Shown here: one piece after another, positions 1-11,715 of the stretch
Layout of the letters: each line of letters opens with the position of its first letter
How positions within the stretch are numbered: position 1 is the stretch's first letter
Assembly (NCBI RefSeq): GCF_051020765.1
Contig: NC_134941.1
Location: 3,968,001-4,032,000 of the forward strand
Origin: Lasioglossum baleicum
Lineage: Eukaryota > Arthropoda > Insecta > Hymenoptera > Halictidae
Length of the DNA stretch: 64,000 nucleotides
Reading direction: 5' to 3'
Program-made: the position numbers and the translations under genes
Notes under the pieces: model-generated
Seen by the model: the letters and a program-made list of their open reading frames with translations, nothing else
Database searches by the model: none
Told to the model about the DNA's origin: nothing

Positions 1-150
1 TCTACGGCTGTCGACGACTGTCCCAAATGTGGACATGATTGGACGCATCGTCCGATCGTGATGCTCCAAGCTGACCTCGTCAAAGGACATATTAAGTTCA
101 CAGTTCAGTTAGCGAACGGTACTGTATCGTGTCACGTAGATGACGGCTGA
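1..150 (+). pseudogene. Ty3/gypsy-like Pol C-terminal remnant (partial)
   Basis: Frame 1 is open from the window edge to a TGA at 148-150 (49 codons). Its last third has the spacing G-x3-F-x-V-x-L-x2-G-x4-H-V-D, which resembles the GPY/F region that ends many Ty3/gypsy integrases. A CPKCG motif lies further upstream in the same frame. The 5' part is outside the window, and no clear polypurine tract or LTR follows. Family assignment is inference from one short motif; a chance open frame is the alternative. Confidence 0.35.
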
Positions 151-1696
151 CGTTGATGAATAAAGAAAGCACTGACTTCAACTTCATATACTATCTTCCA
201 CTTACTCCATTGCCAGCTTCAAAAGCGTTGTTAACCTTCTACAATGGCGGACCTAGTGCAAAGATTCCTTACAACTTATTATTTTTATCTACATTAGGAG
301 AAAGAAAACCATGTTTTATGGTCTGATCAAAATTATAAATTGTGACATAATTTATTAACCCTCCTATTCAAGGGGTGCAATTTTCTTTTGATATAAGACG
401 ACGATGTCTCCTTCGAAATAACAAAATCTCTATTTCTTTTTCTTTTTCTGAAGTTGTCTGCTGGACACTGCTTAGTGCCAGAAGGAGAAGGTCTGCCGGA
501 ACCTAGAAACTCTCAGTCCACTCAAAAACAATGTCAAAGCCGAATAGCTACCCTCATCCGCAATACGTCAAGAGACGTTCCGAACCATCGTCTTGTATCG
601 AAAACTGTATTCGATCGCCTCGGAGCACGATAAGATAAAATTTTCTACATTCCCTACTCACCTTTAATCCACCTTTTTCCCTGTTACACCATCAACCAAA
701 AGCTGTATGGTTCAGGCAGATGGACGGAGAACAAGTTCCGCGTGACATTCTGAAACGACATTTCGCCTGCTGTAGATCGCGCCACGGCGGCAACATAATA
801 AAATTATTCCGCAAAGTCACGGGCTCCCAGTTAATTCGATTTGATCAATATTTTCAAATCAAATTACCCGGCAAGGTTATTCGAAATTCCCAGTCCTCGC
901 GTCCACTTTCGGTTCGTTTAAAGCGGGCGCGTCCGACGCGGTGCACGCTCCCGCACTTGTCATTATTTAATTTAATCGTCAATTGGAGTTAGCCGAAGGG
1001 AGAGTGAGAAGGGCTCGACAGATAGAGAGAAATGCAGGAGGAGAGTCCAACTCGGAGACGAGAAATTTCACGAACGCCGCGCGGCGCGTCCTCTGAAGCT
1101 CACACTATTTCATGCAGACTGGTGGATCTGTGAAATTGAAGAGGATAATTAGCCGTTTAAGGCTTTTTCATCCGACCCCGGCAAATTGCTGCCGCGGCCA
1201 CGCTAGAATTTGTTTTCCGCCCCGGAGTCGAAATCGTCCCTGGAAAACCCGTATGCTCCGGCGTCCGCAGTTGTAAGTCGGTTTTTTTTTCAAACTACGA
1301 AATTCTAGCGAACACACACACACACACCCATGCCCCGTAATGCAGTTTGCGCTCGTTTTTTTGCGACGCGGTCCCTTTAAACGCGCGCACTATGTACACT
1401 GTCAAAGTTGGACAGGAATTTAATATAGTGTCGTGTCCGCCGAGCTTCAGTGCTAAGAAAACTAAACGAAATTGAATGATTCTTTGCGCTTTCTATGCGT
1501 CCGAGGATTGAAGCGTATGTTGCTTCAAAGATTTTTGTGTTCTTCCTTGTTCATTTTTGATTTTATTACGGGGAACGTCTTTTATTGCTTTACGTAAGAA
1601 TAGTCTTTGTTGCAACAAACAGTTTCCTCATTTTTAAATCTTGTTAAAATAATACATATTCCTTTTAATACTTTATCGAGCATAGTTATGTATATA
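151..1696. other. Non-coding stretch with a GC-rich block
   Basis: No supported gene. About 880-1440 is GC- and CpG-rich compared with its flanks. An AC microsatellite lies at about 1312-1328. Short open frames here show no recognisable domain. Confidence 0.5.
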
Positions 1697-2330
1697 TTAG
1701 GTTGTTGCATATACGAAATGTCCGATTCCAGAATGCGACTCTTAGAAAACGTTTCGATCAAGAAATGCTACTACAGTCTATAAGTTTATTGTATAAAACT
1801 TTGAGGTAGAAAGCTCATCCTTAACACTAAACGTACCACGACCGGTCAAACGACCGCTTCTAGATTTTTTATTTCACAATTACTGAAATTATAAAGATGC
1901 TTTTATAAGAAATAATTCAATAAATATCTTTATTAAAGCACGTATTATAATAAGAATCGCGCAAAGTCTAAATAAATTAATTCTTGTCATTTTTGTAAGG
2001 CAGCCACGTGCCTGTTACTTTAATTTTACTTTTGAAATTGTTGTGTGTTCCTTTTATAGGTCTGGAAAACTAACTTATTGACGATAGAATTACGTGATTT
2101 TCGGTCAAAATACGGTGATTAATTAATGTACTAATCGTTGATGGTAAAAAGAACTATAAAATCAAGATAACAATCTCGTGAATGAAAAGCGTGAATGACC
2201 ATAATATCTTATTCTTTCCGTAATACAATCATGAAACTTAAAGTTTGTAGATAGAATACATTGGGTATACAAAATTGCGTTTGTTTAATGTCACTGCTAA
2301 AAATCGGACATTTCATATGCAATAACCTAA
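1697..2330. mobile_element. Non-autonomous mariner-type element, TTAGGTTGTTGCA family
   Basis: The left end TTAGGTTGTTGCATA and the inverted right end TGCAATAACCTAA bound about 634 bp and are flanked by TA on both sides. The inverted repeat covers roughly 28 bp and continues into a CGGACATTTC motif. TA duplication and the terminal style point to Tc1/mariner. No transposase frame remains, and a TTAA-type MITE sits inside. Single ends of the same family recur near 19507, 29532 and 41963. Confidence 0.75.
1821..2035 (-). mobile_element. TTAA-target MITE (TTAACACTAAACCTACC family), nested
   Basis: It begins TTAACACTAAACGTACC and carries the internal GACCGGTCAAACGACCG box and AAATCTAAATAAAT segment shared with the copy at 17348-17560. 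The far end is decayed. It lies entirely inside the mariner-type element at 1697-2330, so it inserted later. TTAA at the ends of better copies suggests a piggyBac-type origin, which is inference. Confidence 0.6.
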
Positions 2331-2353
2331 TAGTAACAAAATTTTTGTATATT

Positions 2354-2551
2354 ATTAATTGAGGTCTGAGAGAGATTAATTCACCATCTTCAATTTGGAG
2401 TTAAAAATGATTTAATAATTTATAAGTTTAGTAAATTTTTTGGCATAGGAAATTAATCGAGGTCTGAGAAAGATTAATTCACCATCTTCAATTTGGAGTT
2501 AAAAATGATTTAATAATTTATAAGTTTAGTCATTTTTTTTGGCATAGGAAA
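2354..2551. repeat. 98-bp tandem duplication, two units
   Basis: Two adjacent units with period 98 begin at GAGGTCTGAG (2361 and 2459) and end at TTTGGCATAGGAAA. They differ at only a few positions plus a small T-run indel, so the duplication is recent. No coding content. Confidence 0.85.
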
Positions 2552-3665
2552 AGATGTAATAGCCTAGTACATATTGTAATTTCTACCAACTCATCTATAT
2601 TATTTTACACGGTAGGTATAGTAAATGTTGTTTAGGTATATTGTGTGTAGGTATAGTTCTATTCAATTCTGTGGTTCCCGTAACGTCTTCGGATAGGTAT
2701 CTTCTCACTTTGACATTACAGCAGACGTTACCTCCCGGCTTTCATGTTTCTGGACACCGAATATATTTCATCCCACGTCTCGCTTTATGTCCCGAGTTGT
2801 AAAGGAAGGATGCGCGTGGTTTGCTTTCCTAGGTTTTTTCGGTTTCCTTCGCCGGCTGAAAGCTTTCGCGCGTTCCACGCCGGTAGAATCATTGTCACGT
2901 GAAACTTCTGTGCTTGGCGAGAAATTGACGACGAAAGAAAGCCGTGGAATGGAATCCGGTTTCGTGAAGTCATCGGGTGCTTTCAGCGTCGTTGAGTTTC
3001 ATCACTTCAATCGAGTGTGCGAGAGGGAATAATTTCGATTTAACGAAGCGGAAATTCATCTGGACCCTGCTAAAGGTGCTGATTTTATTAAACACCAACG
3101 CTTTAAACGAATCGACTGCGTTAGATCATCAAACTGGAATATTAAGTGCGCGTGCACACTAATACAACTTTCGAATGCGTCGATAAAAGTTTCCTTTTTA
3201 TAACATTTTATCTGTTTTAAACTCTACTTTCAATTGTACCATTTCATAAAGTTCATTGTTCATCGATTTTCGTTACTTCATCGCATTTTATCTTTTGCTG
3301 CAGAATACTCGTTGTATTTCTTAATTAATTGTATTTAATAACATTCATTACTTGAATAAGTATTTCCAGAAGTGTATACTTCTTTCATACTCTTAAATAA
3401 AATTTGCTTACGACTTCAGTCAAGAAATAGTTCTCTTGTCGTTTAACCTACAGGTATATTTTTCGTTACTTTTTCAATTTGTTGTAAACATTTGTCGTTT
3501 CCCTAAAACAATTTTTTATTGATTATATGTCAGACATTATGTGGATAGATGGAATCCGAATCGGAATTTTCGATATAAACTTGTGGACCAGTATGATGTC
3601 AACCGTCAATGTAGCAATTTCGCGAAACATCCTAGTTCACGGTCGATGTAAACTATATTTTTAAA
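2552..3665. other. Non-coding stretch, nothing recognised
   Basis: It holds a moderately GC-rich patch at about 2780-3010 and AT-rich sequence after that. No transposon ends, RNA gene or convincing coding frame seen. Confidence 0.4.
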
Positions 3666-4686
3666 CAGGGATCGGAAAAGTTATGGAACTTTTTGATAGG
3701 TTCTGTTCAAGACATGGTCTTCAGAACTTTTTTGAAATACGTCCTTATGTTATCCGTTCCGATGGAGATGGATAAAGCAAACTCCTCTGGGAAACAGTAG
3801 TTTTAGTTTGAATAGAAGTTACGAAGTATAAAAATATAGATTTTTCTATTACGGAGATGGATATTCTATTGTTCATCGATATTAAAACAGTCCTCGAGCC
3901 TTGTAAAAATATGAAATTGTGTATGATATTACATATTAGATTTACATTATATTTGCATATATTTGATTGCATTTCAAATTAAAATTTTGTGTTTTAAAGC
4001 ATCAGCCTTACCCTACTAAAAACACTACATAAATTTACGCTAATTGATACATAACCTCAAAAAACAATACTTTGCACCATGGCGTTTAAGAAACAGCACA
4101 CTCGACACTGTATTCTTTTCGTATTTGGGTCAAAGAAAAATACTGCTGAGGCTACGAAAATGATTTGTTCTGCGTTAGGTGAAAATGCTGTAACCTATAA
4201 AACATGCAAGAAGTGGTTCCAATACCACAAGAAGTGGTGGAGCAATTATTATATTATAAATCCTTGTCAAACACAACAGAAACTTGCTGTGGAACTTGGT
4301 ATAATTCAACTAGCACTTTCCGTTCGTTTGAAGTAGTTTGGGAACTTCGAAACGTAACGTGTATTCCTTATTTTTATAAATCAAGATCAAAAGGCACCGA
4401 ACTTATCTGTACACCTAATAAATTGCTAGTATTCTGAATATGTGATTTATTTGTAATATTCTCGCAAATGGTTCATGATTCAAACCTTCCTAATATTTCT
4501 ACTTTTATAAAACGAACTTTTATAATGCAGATTTTAAAATACCTGTTTCATAAGAACATTTTTCGAAGAGGTCTTTAAAGGTAATATTTCTTCCCTTAAA
4601 AATTCCACAAGAATATCTTCTTTGACGAAGCATAAAAGTTCAAACAGAATATTTTTTAAAACGAAAGATGTTCACTTCGATCCCTG
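3666..4686. mobile_element. Possible hAT-like element bounded by CAGGGATCG
   Basis: CAGGGATCGGAA at 3666 is mirrored by TTCGATCCCTG ending at 4686, a short inverted terminal repeat of a style common in hAT elements. No 8-bp target duplication was found and the repeat is only about 10 bp, so chance is possible. The mariner transposase fragment lies inside the interval. Confidence 0.25.
4079..4336 (+). pseudogene. mariner transposase fragment (N-terminal helix-turn-helix)
   Basis: The frame starts at an ATG and reads 85 codons. Residues 10-46 match the first helix-turn-helix of mariner transposases: a CILFVF start, a KNTAEA segment, ICSALGENAVTYKTC and KKWFQ. The second helix-turn-helix is visible as QTQQKLAVELG (about residues 63-73), ending near RLK. 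A TAG follows, and no DD34D catalytic domain was found downstream, so this is a truncated copy that cannot encode active transposase. Family known; truncation seen directly. Confidence 0.8.
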
Positions 4687-4734
4687 ATACAGACTATGTT
4701 TTAAATAAACAGACTCGCAAAAATTTCGATAATC

Positions 4735-5160
4735 CGTGGTTCTTGAATTTCTGATCATCGTATCCTGCAAGTCCACACACGCTTCACGCTATAAGATCAT
4801 GGGGAACGATCATAATTAATATGTTTAGACCTTGGTTATTGTTTTCGTTATTCCGACAAGACGTAGACATTCCTAAAAAAGTGATTGTTGCTTCGAAACA
4901 AAATTACAGTTCGTAAAAAATGTGCTATTTATCGCACATATAGCTGGTTAAACCCTCTTTCGTCCGTCACTGCGTTCCTATTTCACCGAACAAGGGAGAT
5001 CGTAGAGGAAGCTCGTAAAGAAACGCAGCCTCTATTTTTCCATCATTTTGGATCCTCCTTTGAGCCAGCCTTTCTCTGTTTTTCTTCTTCCGTGGTTCTC
5101 GATCACCGTATCCCGCGAGTCCACACGCCTCACGCTATAAGATCATGGAGAACGATCATA
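4735..5160 (+). repeat. Direct repeat pair, about 75 bp, spaced 356 bp
   Basis: Positions 4735-4814 and 5091-5160 share CGTGGTTCT, ATCGTATCC or ACCGTATCC, AGTCCACAC and the run CACGCTATAAGATCATGG followed by GAACGATCAT. The second unit is a few bases shorter. The intervening sequence is not repeated. No transposon termini flank the units. Confidence 0.7.
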
Positions 5161-7419
5161 TGTAGCTGGTTTGGTTAGGCGGCTACCGGCTATACGCGTT
5201 ACCGGCATCGAGCGTATTTCACGAATGTTTCTGCCCCGTTTGCGATTACGGCTTGCTTCTCGACCAGATCGCCTCGTCCGACCGGGCTTTACGAGGAGGA
5301 ATGAATTTCTACCGAGAAATTTATCCGACATCGAGGCAAATCGACCGGCGGCGAACAAGACTTTACAGATTTCTCCGCGGGTCGCTTGATTTAGAACGCA
5401 ATTGAAACGCATCCGTGCGGAGTCTAATTCCCGTGGCCGGATTTTATTCTTTCAGCTTCGAGGCTCACCCGTTTCGCGTTCGGGATCGGTTTTTAAGCGG
5501 CGGAGCACTGTTTTACCGGACGATTTCCACCGTTTTGTTTCAACTTCCGCGAAATCGCTCACGTTCGAGAGGAAAGCAAACACCGAATTTCCTTCTGTCG
5601 GACCCGCGATGTTTTTATTAGCCAATTCCGATCAATCTACTCGACATATGTTGTTATTCGATTTCATCCACTCATCGGCGGAATAATAAATGGTCTCTGT
5701 GTTTACCGATTGCATAACCGATCGAAGTCTCGTGCTCGATGTTTGTCGGCGTCGAATCCCCTCTGTGGTTCAGCTTAGGCTTTATGAAAATTCATGGGGT
5801 ATCAGAAGCGATTGTTAATCTCATGGTACTCTTATGGGGGTGGAAATCTCTGAAGATTTATTTTATCATATTGATGGTACGTGGTGTACGTTGTTTATAG
5901 TGCTGTGCAGCATTTTATGGTTTTGTTTGCCCTGGCATATATGACGTTGCGATTGTTACGTCCTAAGGTGGACGTTTGAAAGATGAACAGCTTAATTTAA
6001 AGATTAGAATTGAGATACAACGCAGTTTCGAATTTACCTGCATTCACCGGCTTCCGGTTCGGGTAATTGAGGATTTGGATAGATGAAATCGAAGTTGGAT
6101 AACTCTTTCAAAATGATTTGAAGTTTTGATTTAAATAAAAATGAACAAAAGTGTATATTCTGAGTATCAAATTTCGGATACATTTGGTTTATTATGATCT
6201 TATTGTAAATTGTTAGTATTCACCGTAACGTAGTTTTCGCTTTTGGAGCTGTTTAATATAATCGCTTCGCACGCCTTGGAATGGTGTGGTGGTGTTGATT
6301 CTCCAACGTTGATGTTGTTGGTTGGTGGATGTTAAAAATATCCGGCGGGTTAACACGCCTTAACTTTAACTTCACTAAACTCCCAATACAAAACGTCGAC
6401 GAATGGTAGTGTAACCTTTAATTATTGACTGTCCGCTGTCAACTGAGCTCCTGATGAGGTGCCATCCCTTTTATAGATCGATCAATCCTTTGCTCTAAGT
6501 AAGCTTAATCTTCATAGGTGAGTGCATCTTCACCAATTCCTCGTAATCGCTTTTCTTCATAATCGTCCGCACCCTAACCGGATGTTGGTTTTCGATTTGT
6601 GGTTATCATCCCCTTGGCCAGATCATATTACTCCCCACATCCTCCTAGATCGGGGGAACAATCCATTGCTCATCGATTCCTTTGTCCATTTCTTTTACGT
6701 AGTGTCTTTCCTAGTCCCCTCTAGACTAGATTCTCCTCTAGATTCTTCAGTGATGAATAGACTCCAACGGATGCTTCTTTTAATTATTCGCTCGCATAAT
6801 ATTTTGCATTATTTCATTTGTTTAATAAAATAGATTTCACTGTATTCTTAATTCGTTTAATGAAGGTTTAAATTCAAGATGTGTTATAAGTTTGAAATAA
6901 ATCACATGGGATGGCGATTGCATGTAGTCAACTGCGAAATATATCTTATGAGTTTTCCTTGTTAGTTCTATTGCACGCAATGTGGTATAATATATGATAG
7001 TTTAACATTAATTATCAATTATAATATTTGATATCTTATTTCCCGTAGAACATTATTAGAGCCAGTATAAAAAGAAATTCATAAAATGTATATTGTACAT
7101 TATTGGTTTCATCAATTATTATTACTGGCTGAACCAGTGGACGTGACACAATTATTGTTTTCAATGTAACAAACGCATAAAAAAAATAGCCAAGTGGAAC
7201 AAAAATGATGACTGCAGAAATTTTAATGTTTGAGAAAGGTGATACGTAATCTATAGAGATTACATGAGAAAAGTAACTTATTTTTATCTCGTTCTTTCAC
7301 ATAATTCAAGTATTTCATTATTTTTTAAATAATATGTATTAAGAGGTTTAAATAGTGGTGCATTTTAATTTCATGAATTTATAAAATTGTGTATCAGCTA
7401 GATATTTGTACATACAATA
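5161..7419. other. Non-coding stretch; GC-rich patch, then AT-rich sequence
   Basis: About 5160-5620 is GC-rich with overlapping frames on both strands, typical of CpG-rich non-coding sequence rather than a gene. About 6290-6780 is pyrimidine-biased with a TTTTATAGATC TATA-like motif near 6470 and could be a decayed LTR, but no matching second LTR was seen. The remainder is AT-rich without recognised features. Confidence 0.4.
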
Positions 7420-7648
7420 TTGGGTTGGCAAGAAAGAGTAATTTCGGTATTTTAAGGTGAAATAAAGCCCAACTTTTTTATCCAAGTAATGAATTTTAAT
7501 TAATAAGATATTCTCCCTTTTGTTCGATGATCTTGTGCCAAAAATAATAAATAAGAGAATATTTCATCGATTAATGTTCGTCGCTTGGATAAAGAAATTC
7601 GGTTTTATTTCACCTTAAAATACCGAAATTACTTTCTTGCTAAGCCAA
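7420..7648 (-). mobile_element. Internally deleted mariner element (229 bp)
   Basis: The ends TTGGGTTGGCAAG and CTTGCTAAGCCAA are flanked by TA on both sides. The inverted repeats extend about 60 bp inward (ATTTCGGTATTTTAAGGTGAAAT on one arm, its complement on the other). On the - strand about 7508-7545 reads WHKIIEQKGEYLI, which matches the conserved C-terminal region of mariner transposases. The element is therefore a deletion derivative that kept only the 3' end of the transposase gene. Confidence 0.85.
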
Positions 7649-9099
7649 TATTTCCTGCACGAGAGCTTGTGTCTGTTTTATGCACCGTATTTCCCAATAG
7701 TGCAAATCCACAGTCTAACAACAACGCAAACATTCTTGACCCGAGTAACGCCGAATCGAGGAGATATCGATTTTCAGCCTCGGTGCTTGTTGAAAACGAA
7801 GTGAAATTTTCATGAAACTTCATTAGTTTCCGTTTCATTGCGTTTCACGTATTTACGCGCGCTATGAATGCGTGAAATACGTAGCCTGATTACAGGAGCG
7901 CTATGATTATTACGGTGGTTCTATTCGATATTGCATGTTCCGTGCGGTACGCGCAACTTGTTAGTGAAAAATTGCAACGTTGGGCAGTCCTCGGTTGCGT
8001 AATGTGCTCAGAACCGCTGTCTGGAGTTATTGGACTTGCATAAGAAACATATGACACATTTGTGTTGTATTTCTGAACATGTACCGAACACGTCAGACGT
8101 AACTTACGCACCTGTGAAGTCTATAAATCGATTAGGATCGAACAATGTCCGGTAACATTGAATATTCAATCCGATTGAATATTCAAAGTAGAAACAGGAA
8201 ACGCAAAAACGAAACAGTCACATTAAAAGTAATGTCCAGACGGTATTTGCAAACAACAGCGGTGAGAAATTGATTTTTCTGTCGCTTCTGTTGATGTTCA
8301 AATGTTCAACCAGCCCAGAGCCGAAAACCAGTCGGTGGAGGTTCCAATAACAATGTGATCGTGCGAGATTTCGCGAAAATCCAATCGAGCGAAATCAGCG
8401 CGCCGTGAAAAAAAGTGCCTCTCTCTTTTCGTAACTTGGTAGCTTCAAAGGGAACAAAATATCGTTAAACCGAGGCTGAGTACACGAATCGCTCTGATAC
8501 ATCCGGCGGTCTTTCTCTTTGTGTCGGCCGCGCTCGTTCTTTCCCTCTAGACTCTTCGATCCTCTGTTTGCCTATCCGTGAATTCATCCTGACTATCTGG
8601 GAACGGCATCGGTCGATCTGAATTTCAGATTCGCCGGGCTACGCGACCGGTAAGTAATGTTCGAGCTTTGGAACGTATGATCTGTCAGCGTAGCCCTCGT
8701 AACGAATGTAATTTTTCGAGTGTCGCGAGCGACGCGTCGCGATGCAATAGGATGCGATCCGATCCGATTCGGTATGCAATAGCGATGATAGATGCGAGTC
8801 GCCCGGCTCTCGCCTTTGTGGTCTCCCGTTTCTCAATAAACCGGGAATGAATTACGAGCTGTTAAAGGGACTTTCAGGGATTAACTCTTCCTGCGATCGA
8901 CGGGATCACTGGTTTAATCCTGTGACCGCTACGCGAACCGCTTCACCCCTTTATCAAATGCTCCCCGTGAATGCCCGGTAAACATTTTGATACCACATCA
9001 TGAAAAGCTTTCGGTAGGCGGTGCCCAGCTAATTATCGTTATTAGCCCTTTCCGATAGGAATACTTCATCTTCTTGATGAGACGCTGCTATTTAATAAA
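7649..9099. other. Non-coding stretch with GC-rich 5'UTR-like segment
   Basis: About 8390-8830 is GC-rich and contains CGACCG|GTAAGT at 8650, a consensus-like splice donor. This could mark a non-coding 5' exon, but no acceptor, start codon or coding frame supports it. The rest holds nothing recognisable. Confidence 0.3.
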
Positions 9100-9266
9100 T
9101 AGACCGCGGATGTTTGCATTGATTGCAAGACACAGGAGCCAAATAGAAATTTCCATCTTCTTTTAATTGTCTCATTAAGCTGAAAGTGATACACTGATGT
9201 CCTTAAACCACTGCTTTAAACTGTACGTGCCCATTTTTGTCGTAAATTCATAAAATCCGCAGTTTG
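9100..9266 (+). mobile_element. hAT-like MITE, TAGACTGCGGAT family, decayed
   Basis: It starts TAGACCGCGGATG, continues into the family core TTTGCATTGATTGCAAGACA and ends TCATAAAATCCGCAGTTTG. It lacks the roughly 15 bp after the terminus found in the intact copy at 38086-38290. No clear target duplication remains. Confidence 0.75.
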
Positions 9267-9784
9267 GCAATGCTACAACCATTCTTTATATGTATAAAAT
9301 AAACAAATGGTTGAAATATGTCAAAACATATTGTAACGTTCGACGATGTTTCTAACTCCAGCGTATCCTTTACATGGCAGCATCAGGGTCAATTTCCATC
9401 CAACATTTCAAACGCCTCGTGCAACCACGAATTATCCGATTGATTGACGTAACTTGCCAGTTATTTACTTGCATGCCAGATGTAACGTGGAGATCGACAC
9501 CTTTCGAACAAGCACTTTCTAACGTGTATGTACCTCGACAAACTTTGACGAAAATCTGAATAGACATCGTAAAAATGAGATAATATCAATTTTATCGTGG
9601 CCAACATGAATAATATATAGTTTATATTAATATGGATACTCCGACACAATTAAGTGAAATAGTTATTCGTTGAATTTAGAAAATCTGAGAAGTTTCTGAA
9701 AGGCGATAGTGTCCTCCAATGACGTCATCCCCAGATAGAAGGTTAAAGTGATATTCTAATTCACTTAGCAAAAGGCTTGGCTCC

Positions 9785-10090
9785 TGGACACTAACAAGGG
9801 AAGGACCCCAAGTGTCCGATTTCGATTTTGATAATCTTTTGTGCGACGATGGTGTATGAATCCCTAATGATGTCTGCAAAATATTAGGTGTAGTCATTCA
9901 ATAGTTTTAAAGATATAAACAATTGAACTTTCACCTGCTTACACGGCTAATGGAACTTTGAAAACTTGAGCTGCAAATCATGGTATATCAACAAGGTATG
10001 AATGTTTAATTGTTTATATCTTTAAAACTATTGAGTAACTACACCTAATATTTTGCAGACATCATTAGGGATTCCTTTAAGCTTCCCTTG
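9785..10090. repeat. Foldback palindrome, family R, copy 1
   Basis: The arms read CCCTAATGATGTCTGCAAAA then TATTAGGTGTAG, TCAATAGTTTTAAAGATATA and AACAATT on the left, and the reverse complement on the right, around a short unpaired centre near 9945-10000. The outer left arm (GGACACTAACAAGGGAAGG) is mostly lost from the right arm here but is present in the right arm of the second copy at 41611-41910, which shows the full arm length of the family. Confidence 0.8.
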
Positions 10091-10313
10091 TAAGCCTACC
10101 GAGATTTAAAAGTAACTGCATGGTACATGTTCCCTTATAAAAAGGACAAGATTGATTTAATTTAGACTTTGTGCAGTTCCTATTGTAATATGTGCTCCAC
10201 TAAAGATATTTATACAATCATTTCTTATGAGATTATTTGTATTATATCAATAATCGTAAAATAAAAAATCTGGAACTGGTCATTTCGACCGGTGATGGTA
10301 GGTTTAGTGTTAA
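10090..10313 (+). mobile_element. TTAA-target MITE, 5' end decayed
   Basis: It ends GATGGTAGGTTTAGTGTTAA and starts at a decayed TAAGCCTACCGAG. The internal AGACTTTGTGCAGTTC, TAATATGTGCTCCACT and TCATTTCGACCGG boxes align with copies at 32169 and 41371. It abuts the right arm of the family R foldback. Confidence 0.75.
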
Positions 10314-11715
10314 TGACAAATGAGATGTGATTTTTCCAAAACTGTCAGCATCCTCTATTCTCTCGAATTAGACCCGAACAAAGCGTTACAACAATAAATT
10401 AAATGTCCTAATAGTATCATCTGTGAAGGGACTACTGCAAAAGGAGTTGCATCTCGCACAATTTTTCTAGACTTAACTGTTAAAACTCGTTCCTTAAAAC
10501 GATGAAGATATTCGAGGTTGACAAAGTTGACAGGCCACTCATTGTCAGTACAGTTACTCACCTCGCCATTTAGCTCAAGGTACACATACGCAAGTAGATC
10601 AATTTCTCCGGTAACCAGGCTCGAGGCGTCTCCAAAATATCCAGGTGTCGTTAGCCCGGGCCCGGGCGTGCTTCTGCACGTGTCGAATGGCATTTACAAG
10701 AGTGCATACACGCACGCCAACATCGATACGACCGGTGCACATGAAATTCATGCATCGCGTACCGTTAGTCGACATTCATTGGCTTCTTCTTCATCTCCGC
10801 CTTCCAGCAAGGATCTGTCTCTCTCGTTCTCTTACTTTTACTCTCTCTTTCTCCCTCTCTCTGATACTCCCTTTCCTTTCCTCGTGGTTCGCCGAGCGTC
10901 GTCGTCTTTCTCGCGCCTGTCTTCGTCCCCTTTTCGATTTTTCTCTTTCCCTCTCCGTCCGCTTTTTATTCCGACGGGGACCAACTGGTTGCCAATAAGA
11001 GAAACCTTCCCGCTGACTCGTGTTGCTTCCATTTTCTTGCTCAGCGCCGGTTAGGCAGCACGCTCAGTTATGTGGACTATAACGGAATCGGTGCTGGGTT
11101 AAATTTAACCTTGTTGCGCGCGGTAGTGTGACCCTGTTTCTGCACCCTTTCCGGAATCCTTGCGGAATTTTTCTGCCGGATTCTGCATGCATCGCCGCGG
11201 GCAGCTTCTGCATTGCGAACCGCAGTAGATCCGTGATAACGAGGTTTTACCACTGATTAGCGGTTGTTCGAATCTCCACGCTACAAATCCTTACCTAGTC
11301 TCGTGAATTTCACCCAATTTTTTGAGAGGTACACCTTCTCTCTCTAGTCTCGTATATTCAATCCACATAATTAAATGTTATTGAGGCTCCATCGTGTTTT
11401 ACCGACCTACAAGGAACACTATTCAATTGTGATTCAAATGTGATCGATAAGTGAATGAAAATAAATTACTAATATAAGTGACTGAAGCAATAATAAGTTT
11501 TACAGTAATATTACAAGCAACGAATATTTTTTCTTTCATTGACCACACAATGAGACAATTTAAACATTCATATCTTGGCAACCTTTTGGGACAGGACATC
11601 GTTGTGTTGGACCCTGTCATTATTATCTATCGTTAATTGACTATCATTTATATTACAATTTATAAAAATCAATTTATCACATTTTGTTATATAAAAATAT
11701 AATGTAGATGATTAA
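10314..11715. other. Non-coding stretch; candidate - strand exon and pyrimidine tract
   Basis: A - strand open frame running from 10693 reaches GGCGAG|GTGAGT, a consensus donor at 10556-10561, after a stretch with mixed codons. It matches no family I know and is not called as a gene. About 10795-10965 is a long C/T-rich tract (TCTCTCTCG, CTCTCTTTCTCCCTCTCTCT), which explains the Ser/Leu-rich frames there. Beyond 11100 nothing is recognised. Confidence 0.35.

Noticed and set aside
7585..7815. Frame containing FTLKYRNYF like the end of a mariner transposase on the + strand
   Set aside because: This arises because the mariner terminal repeat is inverted; the true transposase remnant is on the - strand of the same element.
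10675..10706. The frame here reads VSNGIYK, similar to the GIYK expected just before the IRSp53 exon
   Set aside because: The bases after the Lys codon are AGTGCA, not a GT donor, and the surrounding frame is a serine-rich pyrimidine tract, so it cannot be spliced as the preceding exon.
10518..11054. 178-codon frame on the + strand
   Set aside because: Its second half is a translated CT-rich tract; the first half overlaps the - strand candidate. No recognisable domain.
11255..11275. GTTCGAATC as a possible tRNA T-loop
   Set aside because: No matching stem, no A box upstream at the right distance and no cloverleaf could be drawn.
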